Source of the DNA: Aquanectria penicillioides
Taxonomy: Eukaryota; Ascomycota; Sordariomycetes; Hypocreales; Nectriaceae
Reading direction: 5' to 3'
NCBI GenBank assembly: GCA_003415625.1
Contig: PYIU01000002.1
Span: 3,658,001-3,722,000 of the forward strand
Length of the DNA: 64,000 nucleotides
The notes under the pieces were generated by a model. It was not told the origin of the DNA. It made no database searches and saw nothing but the letters and a program-made list of their open reading frames with translations. The translations under genes were made by a program, and so were the position numbers. Shown piece after piece: positions 11,574 to 22,566 of this stretch; the stretch's first letter is position 1; each line of letters opens with the position of its first letter.

Positions 11574-12527
11574 TTACATGAATGCCTCCCTCATCTCCTG
11601 TATGTATCTCTTGTCGACCTTGTTGGCGTCCTCCCCTGCTTGGCTGCCTCGCATGCGTCGCTGGAGGTTCATTCCACCGCCCCGTGGCCCAACGAAATAT
11701 CTCAGCCTGCTCGAATCATTGTCCGTTGCCGCCATCCAGATTGTCTCTGCGGCTTCTGATGCCGACATGCTCTGACCTTGCATAGCACCGAACTTCTGCA
11801 TCGCCCCGTGGATGAAGGGTCCGTAGCGCTTCTGCAATTCTGGCGTCATCTGACCCATGCTACCCAGCTTCATTGCCGTCTGTGCGAAATTGGTCTCAGA
11901 TATTCCTCCGTGCGGACAGACGAGTTTGACTTGGATAGGAGCGTCAACCCCTTCCATTTCATACATGATGGACTCCATAAACATGTTCATCGCCGCCTTA
12001 CTGGCACTGTACGGACCATGCAGCGGCAACCCAAAGTGGGCTGCCCCCGACCCGACATAGATGATCCGAGAGGGAGAGTTTGTTTCCGTAGTTGCACGTA
12101 GATGTGGCAGGAATGCTTTAATCAACCCTATAGGCCCTTTTCCCTAGCGTTATCATACTGCCCAGGTCGATCACAGTGGGGAGGGAGGATACATACCGAA
12201 AAAATTAACCTCAAAGTTTTTGCGGATATCATCCAGGTCCAGATGCTCCAAGACCCCTGTAAGACCATATCCAGCATTGTTGATCAAAACATCGACTTTT
12301 CCAAACTTCTCAACCGCGCCGGTAGCCGCGGGTAGGAATGTGGCTTCGCTGGAGAGATCGAGATGTTGGACAAATAGCCCGTCATATTGGCCTGAAAGTT
12401 CCTGAAGCTGCGAGGCAGATGGATCCCTAGCCGTCGCTGCGACGTTCCAGCCTTTTGATAGAAAGAGTTTTGTAAGCGCTAAGCCCACACCCGAATTGGC
12501 ACCCGTGATGAATGCTGTCCTGGTCAT
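11574..12527 (-). CDS. Short-chain dehydrogenase/reductase (classical SDR), 294 aa
   Basis: Exons are 12527-12197 and 12127-11574, separated by a 69-base intron (GTATGT..TAG) that joins in frame at NFFGLIKAF. Residues 6-13 are the nucleotide-binding TGANSGVG. TARD near residue 33 suggests NADP(H) preference through the Arg. NNAG near residue 90 and the YSASK catalytic pair near residue 155 are present. The start at 12527 is chosen because it gives the usual short lead before the Rossmann strand; upstream in-frame codons add a His-rich, unlikely leader. Length is typical for a cytosolic classical SDR. The substrate cannot be told. No biosynthetic genes are adjacent. Confidence 0.88.
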
Positions 12528-14013
12528 GATGATATGGTGATGATGATCTTGTTGCTGTAGGGTGGTATTGAAATTGATAATGAGCTGCCTGATTTCTCCT
12601 CCCCAAAAACTATGATTCATCGCGACATATTTCCTGATTAAATACCTTGATCATCATGATACTAGCGCATTTTGGATTATGAGAGCCCCAGGAGATAACG
12701 GGCTTTGGAGTTAAGATCCCATGGGTTGGTGATGGATCACATCAGCCATGTAGCAAGAGAAGAAGTGGCAACTCATATAAGATAAAAAAAAAAACCACCA
12801 CAAACAGATATAGGATCTGAAGTGGAACCAAGGAATAAAAAGATGACACCCGGAAAACCCGGGGCTTGTCATCATACCATATTTTGTCAGCCACCCACTT
12901 TGCTGTAGGCCACTGACCACTGGTGGCTTATCTCGGAATGTGACGATAGCCGAGTGAGCCAATCCGACAAAACTACCCAGGGCCCTACAAACGAATATGG
13001 TCGTTGTAATGACGAGAGGTGGAATTTAGATACTACCTTGAAGTTAAAACATTAGATGCAGACTGGGTCGACGGTAAATGAAGTTGTCATCGGGAACTAA
13101 GCAGAGTATCCAGTACCAGTCGAAGCATCGAAATGCGAAGTTGTATGGACATCTACGGTCAAGGTGGAGGAATTATTCTATCTAGTTAGTGGGTTAAATT
13201 AATGATATAGAAGTCGACGCCTATCCTAACCTAGCGGATCTAATGACCAATATCCTAAGCTGTAGCGAGCTCGTGATGCGAGTCGGAAGTGGCGTGACAG
13301 ACTTGATACCGATAGTGAAGAGGGCACTGCGGCAAAGGGAGTTCACTGATTTGAAACTAAATAGCTGCTGATATAGGCCTGCTAATAGGAGTACCAAAAC
13401 CGGCTGTAAGTAAATGGATTAGGCACATCTCCTAATAATAAGCTATTGTTGTGCCACTAGTATTAGTTAATGGTCATCCTGGGTAAACAATTCAGTCATA
13501 GGAGAAAGGAACCTGGAGGCCCATGAGTGTTAACTTGACTTTTTTGCTGGCAGCATATACTGGTTGGACTAGAGCTTCAAGATAGACACACGTCGCTAGT
13601 ATCAGCTGCTGTCAAGTAATTGTTAGCCGTTGGTGCGAATAGGTTGTCCTAGTGCATACGGTATGCACACTGGCAAAGCCAACCTCAAATGAACAAAAAA
13701 GAGACGAATGGGACTTTTGAATTATTCTAGAAACCCGGGAAATTTAATTTGGGAATTTCAATTTGCCCAAAAAAAAAAAAACAATTGATAGAATACCATG
13801 TAGATGATCCTTCACCATGCACAAGGCGGGTGTGGGGAAGAAGAGATTCCAAACACCTGCGTGGTGATTGGCCAACTGCACCCAAGACTGGCTTACGTAA
13901 GAGCGGGAGGAACCCGCGGACCGGTGACAACCTCAATCGACTCGGGTAAGTTTGGCGACACTCGCACGAAGGCCTACGATCAATCCCAATTGAACGCCGC
14001 CAACCCCGTCAAC
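12528..14013. other. AT-richer spacer with degenerate, possibly transposon-derived sequence
   Basis: Between about 12650 and 13780 base composition drops to a clearly AT-richer level than the flanks, with many stop codons in all frames. A 53-codon open stretch at 13213-13371 has no recognisable domain. Another frame at about 13361-13431 reads like a helix-turn-helix (IGLLIGVPKPAVSKW) and is followed by stops. This is compatible with a decayed transposase, but no terminal repeats were found. The end of the region is the leader of the complex I gene. Confidence 0.4.
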
Positions 14014-14738
14014 ATGTTCGCCGCACGACAGAGGGCAGCCTGCGTGGCCCGGCAGCTGCAGCGGACTGCGCGGACCTACGCCTCCGACGCCCACGCCCAT
14101 CACAAGCCCGCCGAGGTCAACGAGTCGTTCGGCGTACGTATCGCCCGCAAAACTCGCACCGCAGCTATCCCCCCCCCCAATTCGACGCGACCTTGCCGCT
14201 CCTGCTGCTCACCGAGAGCAATTGATGCATTAGAGTACTGACATATTCTGCCACAGATCGGATCCAAGCTGACCGTCGCCGCCTTCTTCGGTGGTGTTGT
14301 CTTCTACCAGTTCGTCCCTGCTGAGGGAGAGAAGTCGGCCCTTGTCAGCCTCGTCGACAAGTACCAGTCTCGTGGCAAGGACTGGGAGGAGATCAACACC
14401 CTTCACACCAAGGCCGCTGAGCAGGCCTCATTCGACCGAAACCTCTTCGAGAACGCCTCCAACAGCCACCGATGGGTTGATGTTGGCTTCCCCGAGTTCG
14501 TAACCCTCCTGGCATCCCCGTCCAGCCTCTGGTTGGGCGCGCTCTGATCAAGACGAATAAATGGCACATGTACAATTGCTAACTTTTTGAAACCAAAAGG
14601 GCGATCCATTCCCACGCTTCCCGAAATATCCAGGCTGGTCACCTCAACAACATGGACTGGGCTGTTGAGCACTTCAGGCAACAGCACCTCAAGGATGAGG
14701 AGCGAAAAGCAGCCAAGCTGGCTCAGAAGCAGGAATAA
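14014..14738 (+). CDS. nuo17.8: NADH:ubiquinone oxidoreductase 17.8 kDa subunit (mitochondrial complex I), 165 aa
   Basis: Exons are 14014-14133, 14257-14495 and 14600-14738. The N-terminus is an Arg-rich mitochondrial presequence (MFAARQRAACVARQLQRTAR). A membrane-like segment (LTVAAFFGGVVFYQFVP) begins exon 2, followed by GEKSALVSLV and a charged C-terminus ending HLKDEERKAAKLAQKQE. This matches the fungal accessory subunit known in Neurospora as NUO17.8. Intron 2 uses the weaker donor GTTCGT. That donor, rather than the GTAACC three bases later, keeps PEAIHSHASRNIQAG in frame; branch point CTAAC lies near 14580. Role: accessory subunit of the peripheral/membrane-arm complex in the inner mitochondrial membrane. 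The family assignment is from memory of the sequence pattern. Confidence 0.82.
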
Positions 14739-15657
14739 GGGTTGTATACTAGCACGTGGATCAGCATATAAGAATTTCATCAAATTCAGTCAAAAGATTT
14801 CCTTTGTCACCACACTGTGGCTCCATATCGTTACACCAGGTTTCGAAATTAGCTGTGACGTTCAGGGATCGAGCCGAGAAGACAGAAATGCGAACGCCAC
14901 TGTGGACAGACCGCCGACTCATGGACTATCCTTCGCAAGCCTTCGCTGTATTTCCTTGTTCGAGACGATCCTGGCCCAAAACCTAAGGCTGTCCTTTGGT
15001 GCATGTGATTCGGCTGTGATTGACCAGTACTAGGTAGGTATCAGCGCAGGCGCGATGGCTGCACTTGTTGATTCCTATGGCCTGACACCAAAAAAAATGT
15101 TTGCTCACCCGTGCTCACCTATCCTTGTTTTTTTCCCCCAGCTGTCAACACTCTGTATTTCAACTGGCCCCCTATCAAGTTTCATACGTTTACAGAATCA
15201 CTATCCTTGTACCACTGACGCGTTCTCGAATATCGTTGCCACGGGCGTTGGCGATTTCACTATCTGCCGATGGAGTCTTCAGCGACTTCGGTGCCTTCCG
15301 ACTCTTCGCTAACACTTGGGAGCCATAGCAAAACCTCGGAGTCCTCTCGTACGAACGCGCATTCCGGTTTTGGCCGTGATTGTTGAGTGCTAAATTGCTT
15401 GGCTAGGGCTGCATACATCCACATCGTCTCACGACTGTTCGGTCAGCGGTTGTGCGGCAACTTCTTCATCGCGAAGTGACGGATCACCGAGAGCGTCTTT
15501 AGGTAAGTATTTGTACCGATATTTGCCAGGCTTGGGCTCTAGACTTTTCCCTCCTCAAAGTGGTACCGGCTACCTTGTAACCCCAAAGCGCAGCTGGTTG
15601 AACACCACAGATGCGAATGTGGAGATACCCCAAGACCAAGCCGAGTCTAAGAACTCA
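14739..15657 (+). other. Spacer and probable 5' region of the SET-domain gene
   Basis: No independent gene is seen. An ATG at 15270 opens a Ser/Thr-rich 38-codon frame that ends at a stop near 15386. A GTAAGT donor at 15503 and acceptor near 15550 suggest a spliced 5' leader for the downstream gene. TACCTAGGTA-like motifs occur at about 15031-15044. Confidence 0.4.
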
Positions 15658-16302
15658 ATGAAGTGCAATGCGCAGATTGTAGATAAACAGCCATGGACGA
15701 GTACGCCTCAAATCCAAAGCTCCGTACTCTCCCCTTCACCTCAGAACTATGACGCGGTTTGTGTCCTCCAAACACACGGCCGCGGGCTGGGTGTTTTTGC
15801 GAGACGAGACTTTCGCTCACGCTACAAGATCATCGTTGAAAAGCCTGTGATATCCTGTGTATATTGGCGACAACGAAAGGGAAAGAAGACCATTGGAGAG
15901 GAGTGGCAGAAGCTTTCTCCTCAGTCCAGACTTCATCTGCACCATTGCTTCAAGAAACTACAGAGCATTCCTGTTGACAAGGACTTGAGTCGAGACGGTC
16001 GAAAACAACTAGAGAAATTCATCGAAGAGTATGCCTTTTGGGATTCCAAACGAAGCAACGCCCACGTCTACAAGCTTGCATCCCTTATCAACCACGCGTG
16101 TGTGTCGTGCGCGAACGCCGAGCAGTGGACCGACTCGGAATATCCGAACTACATCACCATTAGGCTTGTGGCCCCAGTCCGCGAAGGAGAGGAACTGTTC
16201 ATACACTACAACAAGGGACGAATGCCTTTCGGGTGTGGGGTCTGCAAGTCTCGGAAGGAGAAACCTAGGACAAAGACCGCGAGCGACGGCTCCTTTGGAT
16301 AG
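15658..16302 (+). CDS. SET-domain protein (fungal SET5-like group), about 214 aa
   Basis: The SET fold is visible from the first motif HGRGLGVFARRDF (about residues 36-48). INHACVSCANAEQW (about 144-157) stands where lysine methyltransferases have NHSCxPN. REGEELFIHYN follows (about 175-185), and a Cys pair (FGCGVCKS) follows directly. The N-H core and final Tyr are kept; the Ser of NHSC is Ala and the Pro-Asn is Ala-Asn. Relatives are common in hypocrealean genomes and usually annotated only as SET-domain proteins; the substrate is unknown. The start at 15658 is the first ATG in the frame; a spliced upstream exon cannot be excluded. It is convergent with RPS15, 450 bases apart. Confidence 0.72.
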   Translation: MKCNAQIVDKQPWTSTPQIQSSVLSPSPQNYDAVCVLQTHGRGLGVFARRDFRSRYKIIVEKPVISCVYWRQRKGKKTIGEEWQKLSPQSRLHLHHCFKKLQSIPVDKDLSRDGRKQLEKFIEEYAFWDSKRSNAHVYKLASLINHACVSCANAEQWTDSEYPNYITIRLVAPVREGEELFIHYNKGRMPFGCGVCKSRKEKPRTKTASDGSFG

Positions 16303-16755
16303 GATTTGAAGGACATATTTAGCCTGCCCTTGCGGGTTTCTAGGAGGTTCTGGAGATAGGCCCGTAGTGGACGCGGCCGGAAGCCGCATGAATAGGCCAG
16401 ACGAGCAGGGAGCTTCCCTCTCACGGATTCTCAACCCACTTCCTAAACTTCGACATATTTGCCAGCGCTGGATAGGGGATCGCCGTCACCGAAACACACC
16501 ATGTATATAGCATGAGGTTGCAGGAGCGTTTAGAAGTATCTGAACTTTTAATTGTTTGTGTGGATCATGAACAACCGTCAGAAGCATTAGCGGAAAGAAT
16601 GAGTACTTGTCAAGCTGACAATGCTTATTTATTGTACTTTCATGGTACCCATTGTCATCAGTAACTTCGATAGAGGCCATCGCCCTTCTACCAAAACCAG
16701 CCCTTTTCGCCCGTAAAGTCCGTGAATGCAGAAACCACCCGAGACCGCAACCTTC
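16303..16755. other. Convergent 3' spacer between the SET gene and RPS15
   Basis: It holds only the facing 3' untranslated regions. No additional gene is supported. Confidence 0.6.
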
Positions 16756-17535
16756 TTACTTGAGGGGAATGAAACGAGAAGAGTGCGTGGCACCAATACC
16801 GGGACGACCGTGCTTGACGGGCTTGCTGTGAGGAGGTTAGAATCGTGATAACTTGGAACGAGGAGAATATCCAAGGGGGGGAAGACGTACTATGAGATAG
16901 AGAACTCAGCCAGGTAGTGACCAACCATCTCAGGCTTGATCTCGACCTGGTTGAACTCCTTGCCGGAGTAGATACCAATAACGCTACCAATCATCTCGGG
17001 GACGACAATCATGTCACGGAGGTGAGTCTTGACAAGGTCGGGCTTCTCGTTGGGCTTAGCCTCCTGCTTAGCCTTTCGGAGCTTCTTGATGAGGCCCATG
17101 GGGCGGCGCTTCAGGCCACGGTTGATCCTGCGGCGGGCACGGGCGTGGACAACATCTCGGAGCTGGTCGGAGCTGAGGTCCAGAAGGCTGCAGGAGAGAA
17201 TCACAGATCAGCACAATTGTTCTCCATGTGTTCGGCACACACCACAAAACTGAATTCCATCGTCGGCGGGGAGCGCGGGGAGTGTGTTCGCGGTGGCAAC
17301 GTACTTGTCGAGGTCGATTCCTCGGTAAGAGAACTTGCGGAAGGCTCTCTTCTTCTTGAGCTCAGCGGCCTCCTCGGCGTTCTATTACCCACGGCAAGTC
17401 AGTCAAATGTATTCTTTCATCGAGCGAAGCGTCGCGACCGCGGCAGCGGCAGTGGCTGCCAGACTTTGGCAGCGGAATGCAGCAACGGATTCGAAAGGGG
17501 TTCGAGAGAGAACGTACGTATTCGACGTCAGCCAT
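16756..17535 (-). CDS. rps15: 40S ribosomal protein S15 (uS19), 153 aa
   Basis: Four exons: 17535-17518, 17381-17305, 17187-16891 and 16825-16756. Every intron has GT..AG ends (three GTACGT donors) and the sum is 154 codons. The protein starts [20 protein letters not shown] and contains the hallmark [15 protein letters not shown]. It also has the S19 core [21 protein letters not shown] and ends SSRFIPLK. It sits on the head of the small subunit near the A/P sites. The six-codon first exon and intron-rich 5' end are typical of fungal ribosomal protein genes. No frame problem is seen. Confidence 0.97.
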
Positions 17536-19308
17536 GATCGCGGTGTTGTGTGGTGAGAATTCGCTACTACCGAAGAGCGAATATGATGGGCCGGGATGGA
17601 GTCGACTTTGAAGGCGGTTGTTGAGTCGCTTGACGATACGAATTAGGCCAAAAAATTGACAGTAGGGTTTTCGTGCCCTTCGAGTCCTCTGGTCATGTGA
17701 CTTGGGTCTGGTTGTGTTGTGGGCTGCCCCACAAAATCACACTCACAGAGTGGGCGGGGGAGGGCAAGGGAAACTAAGACTAAAAAAAAAATTAACCCGG
17801 AGCTGGGGGCGCCGAAATTCCGAAGTTAGACTTTACGCGGCTGCGTTTGATTTACTATTCCTGATTGCCTGACTTGGCAATCATGTTGGTGGACCGAGCT
17901 CCATGCATGTTTGAAGCACCTTGATCACACGGGTATAGTAAACGCCTCCGGCTTTCTTGGCTGTTGCTTCAGCAGCGTCGAGATGGAAGCCCCCATGCAA
18001 ATTTGCCGTCAGAGATGGCTGCATCTTTGGGCTGCCTTGGTCGCATACGCGGCCCTCGTCTGCTGAGATCATGTTGCAGCAGCCAAGTCAACTTTAATCA
18101 AGTCGCCATACGAGTTTATGGATCGAGTACTAGATTGTAGCCAGTGTTAGCGCATCTTGTTTGCGGGTGTCGTCTGGAGTAGCGAATACCTACCTACCTA
18201 GGTAGATTAGGATATGGAAATTCTACTTCGACTTTGATGCTACACCAATACCTAACTACCTACCTATGCATGCCTACTATGTACACACATACTCATGACC
18301 ACCAAGTTTCCATCATTTTGACGCCAAGGCTCCGATGTAGTTCAAGGGGGGAGGTCAAAGAGAATCAGAGACCCGGACCAAGGAACCCCGACCCGTATTC
18401 GCCTTTACCTCTGACCCCTCATCCAACTTTGGTACACTTCAAAGTACAACCGTACGACTCTCTTCCTTACCTAGGTAACAAAGGCAACGTCTTTCATCAT
18501 GCGCCGAGCCCTGGTGTTACTGCCGCGCCCCCAGAGTGCCCACCGGCGTGGGTTTCCAAGACCGTATCACGGCACGTAGAGCCGAGCTCATTTCTTGTCC
18601 TGCAAAGTTCCTCTCAATTCCTCCCCGTTCGGTCTTGGTTCACGAGAACGCCGGAAACCCACCATCTCGCGAGCCAAGGCCATGGCATTGCGCAAAGGGC
18701 TCGGCTCCGGAGCCCAGCCGCGTCAAACATTGGCCAGCGATGCTACCAAGAGGACCCAGACTGTCAGAGGCGCCCCCAAGCGGTAAATGCCCAGACCTGC
18801 AGTGGTCAACGTGGACAGTGTATCAGTGCCATCCTGGGCTTGGCATTCTCGGCATACTGCCGTGATAAGATTTCGCCAAGCCTTCAAAGGCCTCAGAAGG
18901 GGGAACACCAACGCTACAGTCGCCTCGCCCACGGCATGGGCGAATTCCCGGCCCCCGGTCTTTCTCACCCGCTTCGCTTCTTCCTCTTCTTGGATATATC
19001 TAGAGTCGTTCGCCCGGATGGATGACCATCGACACCACCCGCGCCCGAGCTTCTGAGCCAGAGCCCAGAGCCAGAGCCAAGCAAGCCGCCCCTCTTCCCG
19101 CGAATCCTCGCCCTACGACCCCTACCAGGCACCGCGCGTCCATACCCACCAGTGCTTGGCTGCATGCTTGAATGGATAATATTCGCGATTTTTGAGAGAC
19201 TACGGATTTGACCTCACGCGAGCAGTCTGTTCCTTTCCTCGTGGTCGAGCTGGAGTGACGGGCTAGATCTACTTCGACGGCTGGCGTCATCCCGCCAGTG
19301 TCGTCATA
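17536..19308. other. Spacer between divergent RPS15 and membrane-protein genes
   Basis: The first 100-200 bases are the RPS15 promoter. TACCTACCTACCTAGGTA (18187-18204), a related run at 18249-18266 and the perfect palindrome TTACCTAGGTAA (18467-18478) occur here. A 264-codon open frame (18234-19025) has no domain or coding signature. A short frame at about 18499 (MRRALVLLPRPQSAHRRGF) resembles a mitochondrial presequence, but I could not build a gene from it. Confidence 0.5.
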
Positions 19309-20503
19309 ATGTCCCTGCTGGAAGAGTCGTCGATGGCTTCCTCGACCATCCCCGCTGGCGCCTCGAGCTCTGCAGCACCGGGATCGAAATCCGCCTCCGT
19401 CTCGCCCTCAGCCTCAGCAACTATCGCAACCTTGACATCGACCGGGGATGAGGTGCCGTCGGAAACTCATACAACGTGGTCCGACAACCATGAAGATAAT
19501 CAAACATTTCCACCCATGACGACCTATTGGACCGCACCGCGAAAGTGCACGTGGACTTACAACATCGACAACAGTCAACTGTCGTCGAGCCGCAATGGCG
19601 CCGTCGCATGGTTAGACTTGGAACCCATCGTGGGTGCCAGCACTTTGTCTTGCTATCCGGACGGCATGTTCTTTGAAGGACGGACGGGGGTGTTTAGCCC
19701 CGGCACATGCCCCAATGGGTGGACGACTGTATCGCTTCGAGTCAACACCAACGAGGTCAGAGACGAGGCCACCACGACTGCAGTTTGTTGTTCATCGTAA
19801 GTGCACAGGCGAGAACTATTGGCAGAATGAAACTGACAGGCGCAGGGAATACACCTTGGATGGCGACATGTGTAAACGAACGATTCCAACAGTTTTGGCG
19901 GTGCCTATCACCTACAACCACACTGCGCGCACTTATCGAATTCTGTCAGAGTCGACAACTACCTTGACTGGCGCCACAGTTGGCATATACACCATTAGAG
20001 CTCTATTTCAAGAAGGGGACAAGGCCAGTCTTGGTCTACAGGATGAAGACGACATTGGCACCGAAGAAGATCACAAAAAGTTAACGTTGGGTGCGAAAAT
20101 TGGGATCGGCGTTGGTACAGCTGTGTTCGTGTTGCTTCTTATCGCTTGTGGTGCATTTTTCCTCATTCGCAGAGACAAAGCACGTGCGAAGAAGAAACGG
20201 GCACACGAGCTTGACACCATGCGGAGAGGAAACGGAGATGATGCCGAGAACGCCTCATACACGACGGGAGAAATGCACGAAAGGAGAAGTAGACGCTCCG
20301 ACCACCCAGAGCCGCCGCCGGCATATGAAGCTCCTCCTGATACAACCGGTGCGGCGGAGAACGAAAACCGTCTCAGCGGAGACACTGCCACCCGGGATGA
20401 AGAAATTAGGGTGTTGCGGGTACAGAAGCAAGCCATTGAACGACGCATAGGAGAGTTGGAGCACAGCGAATCAAGCCAGGTCCAAGCACAAGACCGGACA
20501 TGA
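19309..20503 (+). CDS. Single-pass membrane protein with Ser/Thr-rich and Cys-containing ectodomain, 381 aa
   Basis: Exons are 19309-19796 and 19846-20503, with a 49-base intron (GTAAGT..CAG). Residues 1-50 are rich in Ser, Ala and Thr. About residues 65-215 form a domain with TYWTAPRKCTWTY, SCYPDGMF and CCSSEY motifs, a pattern I know from fungal orphan surface proteins. One membrane helix spans about 245-272 (IGIGVGTAVFVLLLIACGAFFLIRR), followed by a basic stop-transfer and a charged tail. The tail contains PEPPPAYEAPP and ends in a short predicted coiled coil. No classical signal peptide is seen at the chosen ATG. Either the helix acts as anchor, or an upstream exon is missed. Function is unknown; a receptor-like or wall-sensor-like location is inferred. 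Confidence 0.78.
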
Positions 20504-22566
20504 CATAATTTGGGGTTATTTGGTCTTGTTTTCATCATGGGATTCTGAAGTTTCAATTTTTTTTTTTAGACGGGGAGTAACATATGATACCACTTTGCGC
20601 GGCTGGACGGGTTGTCCATGGAGCATTGATTTGGCAAACCTCAAAGATAGGGGAGCCCTGGGCTATCACGAACGGGATAGTAAAATTAAGAAGAGGTTGG
20701 GTCAAAAGGTGTCAAGCATAGTTTCCTACGGAACCATTTACACAAGCCCATGGCGAGTAATAGAGTATTCTGAGACATGGGATACCTGGAACAAATATAT
20801 GTGGATCTTTGGGAACATTAAGAACCTACCCTGTGATTGATAGTGATGCCGCACCTAAGGCGTTCCAATAGTCTATTTTCCATTCCTAGTAGACACATGT
20901 ATTCAAACCGAGTCCTCATTTAGAACGGAGTAAATGAGCATCTTCAGGCGAGATGGGAACGGGTCTTGGTGGCTGAAACCTTCTCCAGCTTTTGTGGATC
21001 TGATAGTGGAATCGACTGGGTCTCTTGCTCTTTATCATTTCTGCAACCAAAGAAGAAGCTTGGGTAGCTTTAGTCGTCATTCGTTGTACGTTGGAACATT
21101 GCAGATGCTGCATCGGAGATTTCAATATTGCCTCTGTGAGATCGCGGACCGCGTGATGCCGGGAGTTGGGATACTTTGACTGAGAAATGAATGGGCAGTG
21201 CGTCCTGATCCATCGGGCCTGGCGTGGAGCTGTTCCAGGATTGAGGCAGCAAGCAAGGTATAATCAAGCGAGACGGTACGAGGAATTGTCGACATCTGCG
21301 AGTGGCGAGTAGAAGCAGCCGGTCCAGATAAACATGCACGCAGCTACAGGACGAAGGTTGCGGCCACAAGTTTGTCTCTATTCCCTGCATCACCCATCGC
21401 CTAGTGTACTGTATGATCAATGCACCTTGCGCACTACAAGGGCTGCTTTTATTGGGCATAAATACAACGAATAAGCTAATTAATAATTTGTATAAATTAA
21501 ATAAATATAAATAAATAAATGATAATAATATTTAGGATTGAATTTATTATTAAAGATTTATTCTTTATATCAGTTATATCTATTTTCTTTTGCTAGATTT
21601 TATAACACGTTATTTTGCGTTTATAGGTCTGCACTCTCTTGCACTGTACGGTTACCGATAAGTGACTTGTGACCACAACCTTCGCACAGTACAGTGCCAG
21701 CCTACCTGGGGAAGGGTAACCCGCTGTAGCATCGCCTAAGACAACCCTGGGTTGAGCCGCACGTGGTGGTACATGGTCTCGCGAACTGCGCTGTGAGGCG
21801 TGGTCGTTGACGCTTGACAGCGGAGAGGAAACCCAGACCCGGCGGGATTGGTGTTAGCATCACGGCTATTCGCCAAGCGCCAATGCCAATACCAACCACC
21901 TAACTAATCTGTATCGTCCAATGGTCCAGCAACACAGAGCCGGGTTCCGATCAAACTCTCAATGGCCGTTGTACTTCCTTGTACCTTTCCGTGGCATGCC
22001 TTCGTCCCGTTCAGTCGCAAACCCCTGGCGGTACAGCAACATACCAGGAAAACGATGAGCAGCCTATCCGTACCGTTAGCAGGTGCCACGACGCTGTTCC
22101 TATGTCCCTAGGTCCCCTAGGAGCCTCAGATCCCAGCACCAACAAGCCACCCCCTTGTAGGCCCAGCCCACCCCCCGGAATGGAAGCGCTTTCAATTGGC
22201 GGTGAGGGGCCGCGGGTACCTCGTGTGCGCGCGTTGTTTGGCTGTGGCCGCAGGTACCCACCGCGCAGCTGCAGAGTCCCTTCCTGAGTCCACTTCCGGC
22301 CATGGGGGGCCCTGAGACGACTTGCCAGCGCCCCTTTGGCGCCATAACCAGATTGTTGATCAACCCCGCCAACGCCAATGCCCATGTCCACGCCCACACG
22401 CACGCACGCACGCCCGCCCGCCCACAGACTCTAAACAGCCGTCCGAAAATCATCATCACGCCCCTACTTCCCTCACCTCAGCGCTGCGCGCGTATTTCCT
22501 TCCTCTGCCGCTCGACATCTTCTATTCAACATCTCGTTTACCCGACCCTAACCTCACCTATACACC
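20504..22566. other. Spacer with AT-rich island, then alpha-tubulin promoter
   Basis: 21455-21610 is almost pure A/T, in sharp contrast with the flanks. The last 200 bases before the tubulin start are CT-rich, as in many strongly expressed fungal promoters. Open frames are short and unconvincing. Confidence 0.55.
21455..21610. other. AT-rich island
   Basis: About 155 bases with very few G or C, including AAATAAATAAAT and ATAATAATA stretches. It carries no open frame. It could be a RIP-mutated relic or a nucleosome-excluding spacer; the sequence alone does not decide. Confidence 0.6.

Noticed and set aside
16917..17537. 206-residue plus-strand frame opposite RPS15
   Set aside because: It is the antisense shadow of a certain ribosomal protein gene, produced by GC-rich codon use.
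18234..19025. 264-codon open frame on the plus strand
   Set aside because: It has no domain, no signal peptide and irregular composition, and overlaps competing frames on both strands. Length alone is not unusual in GC-rich spacer.
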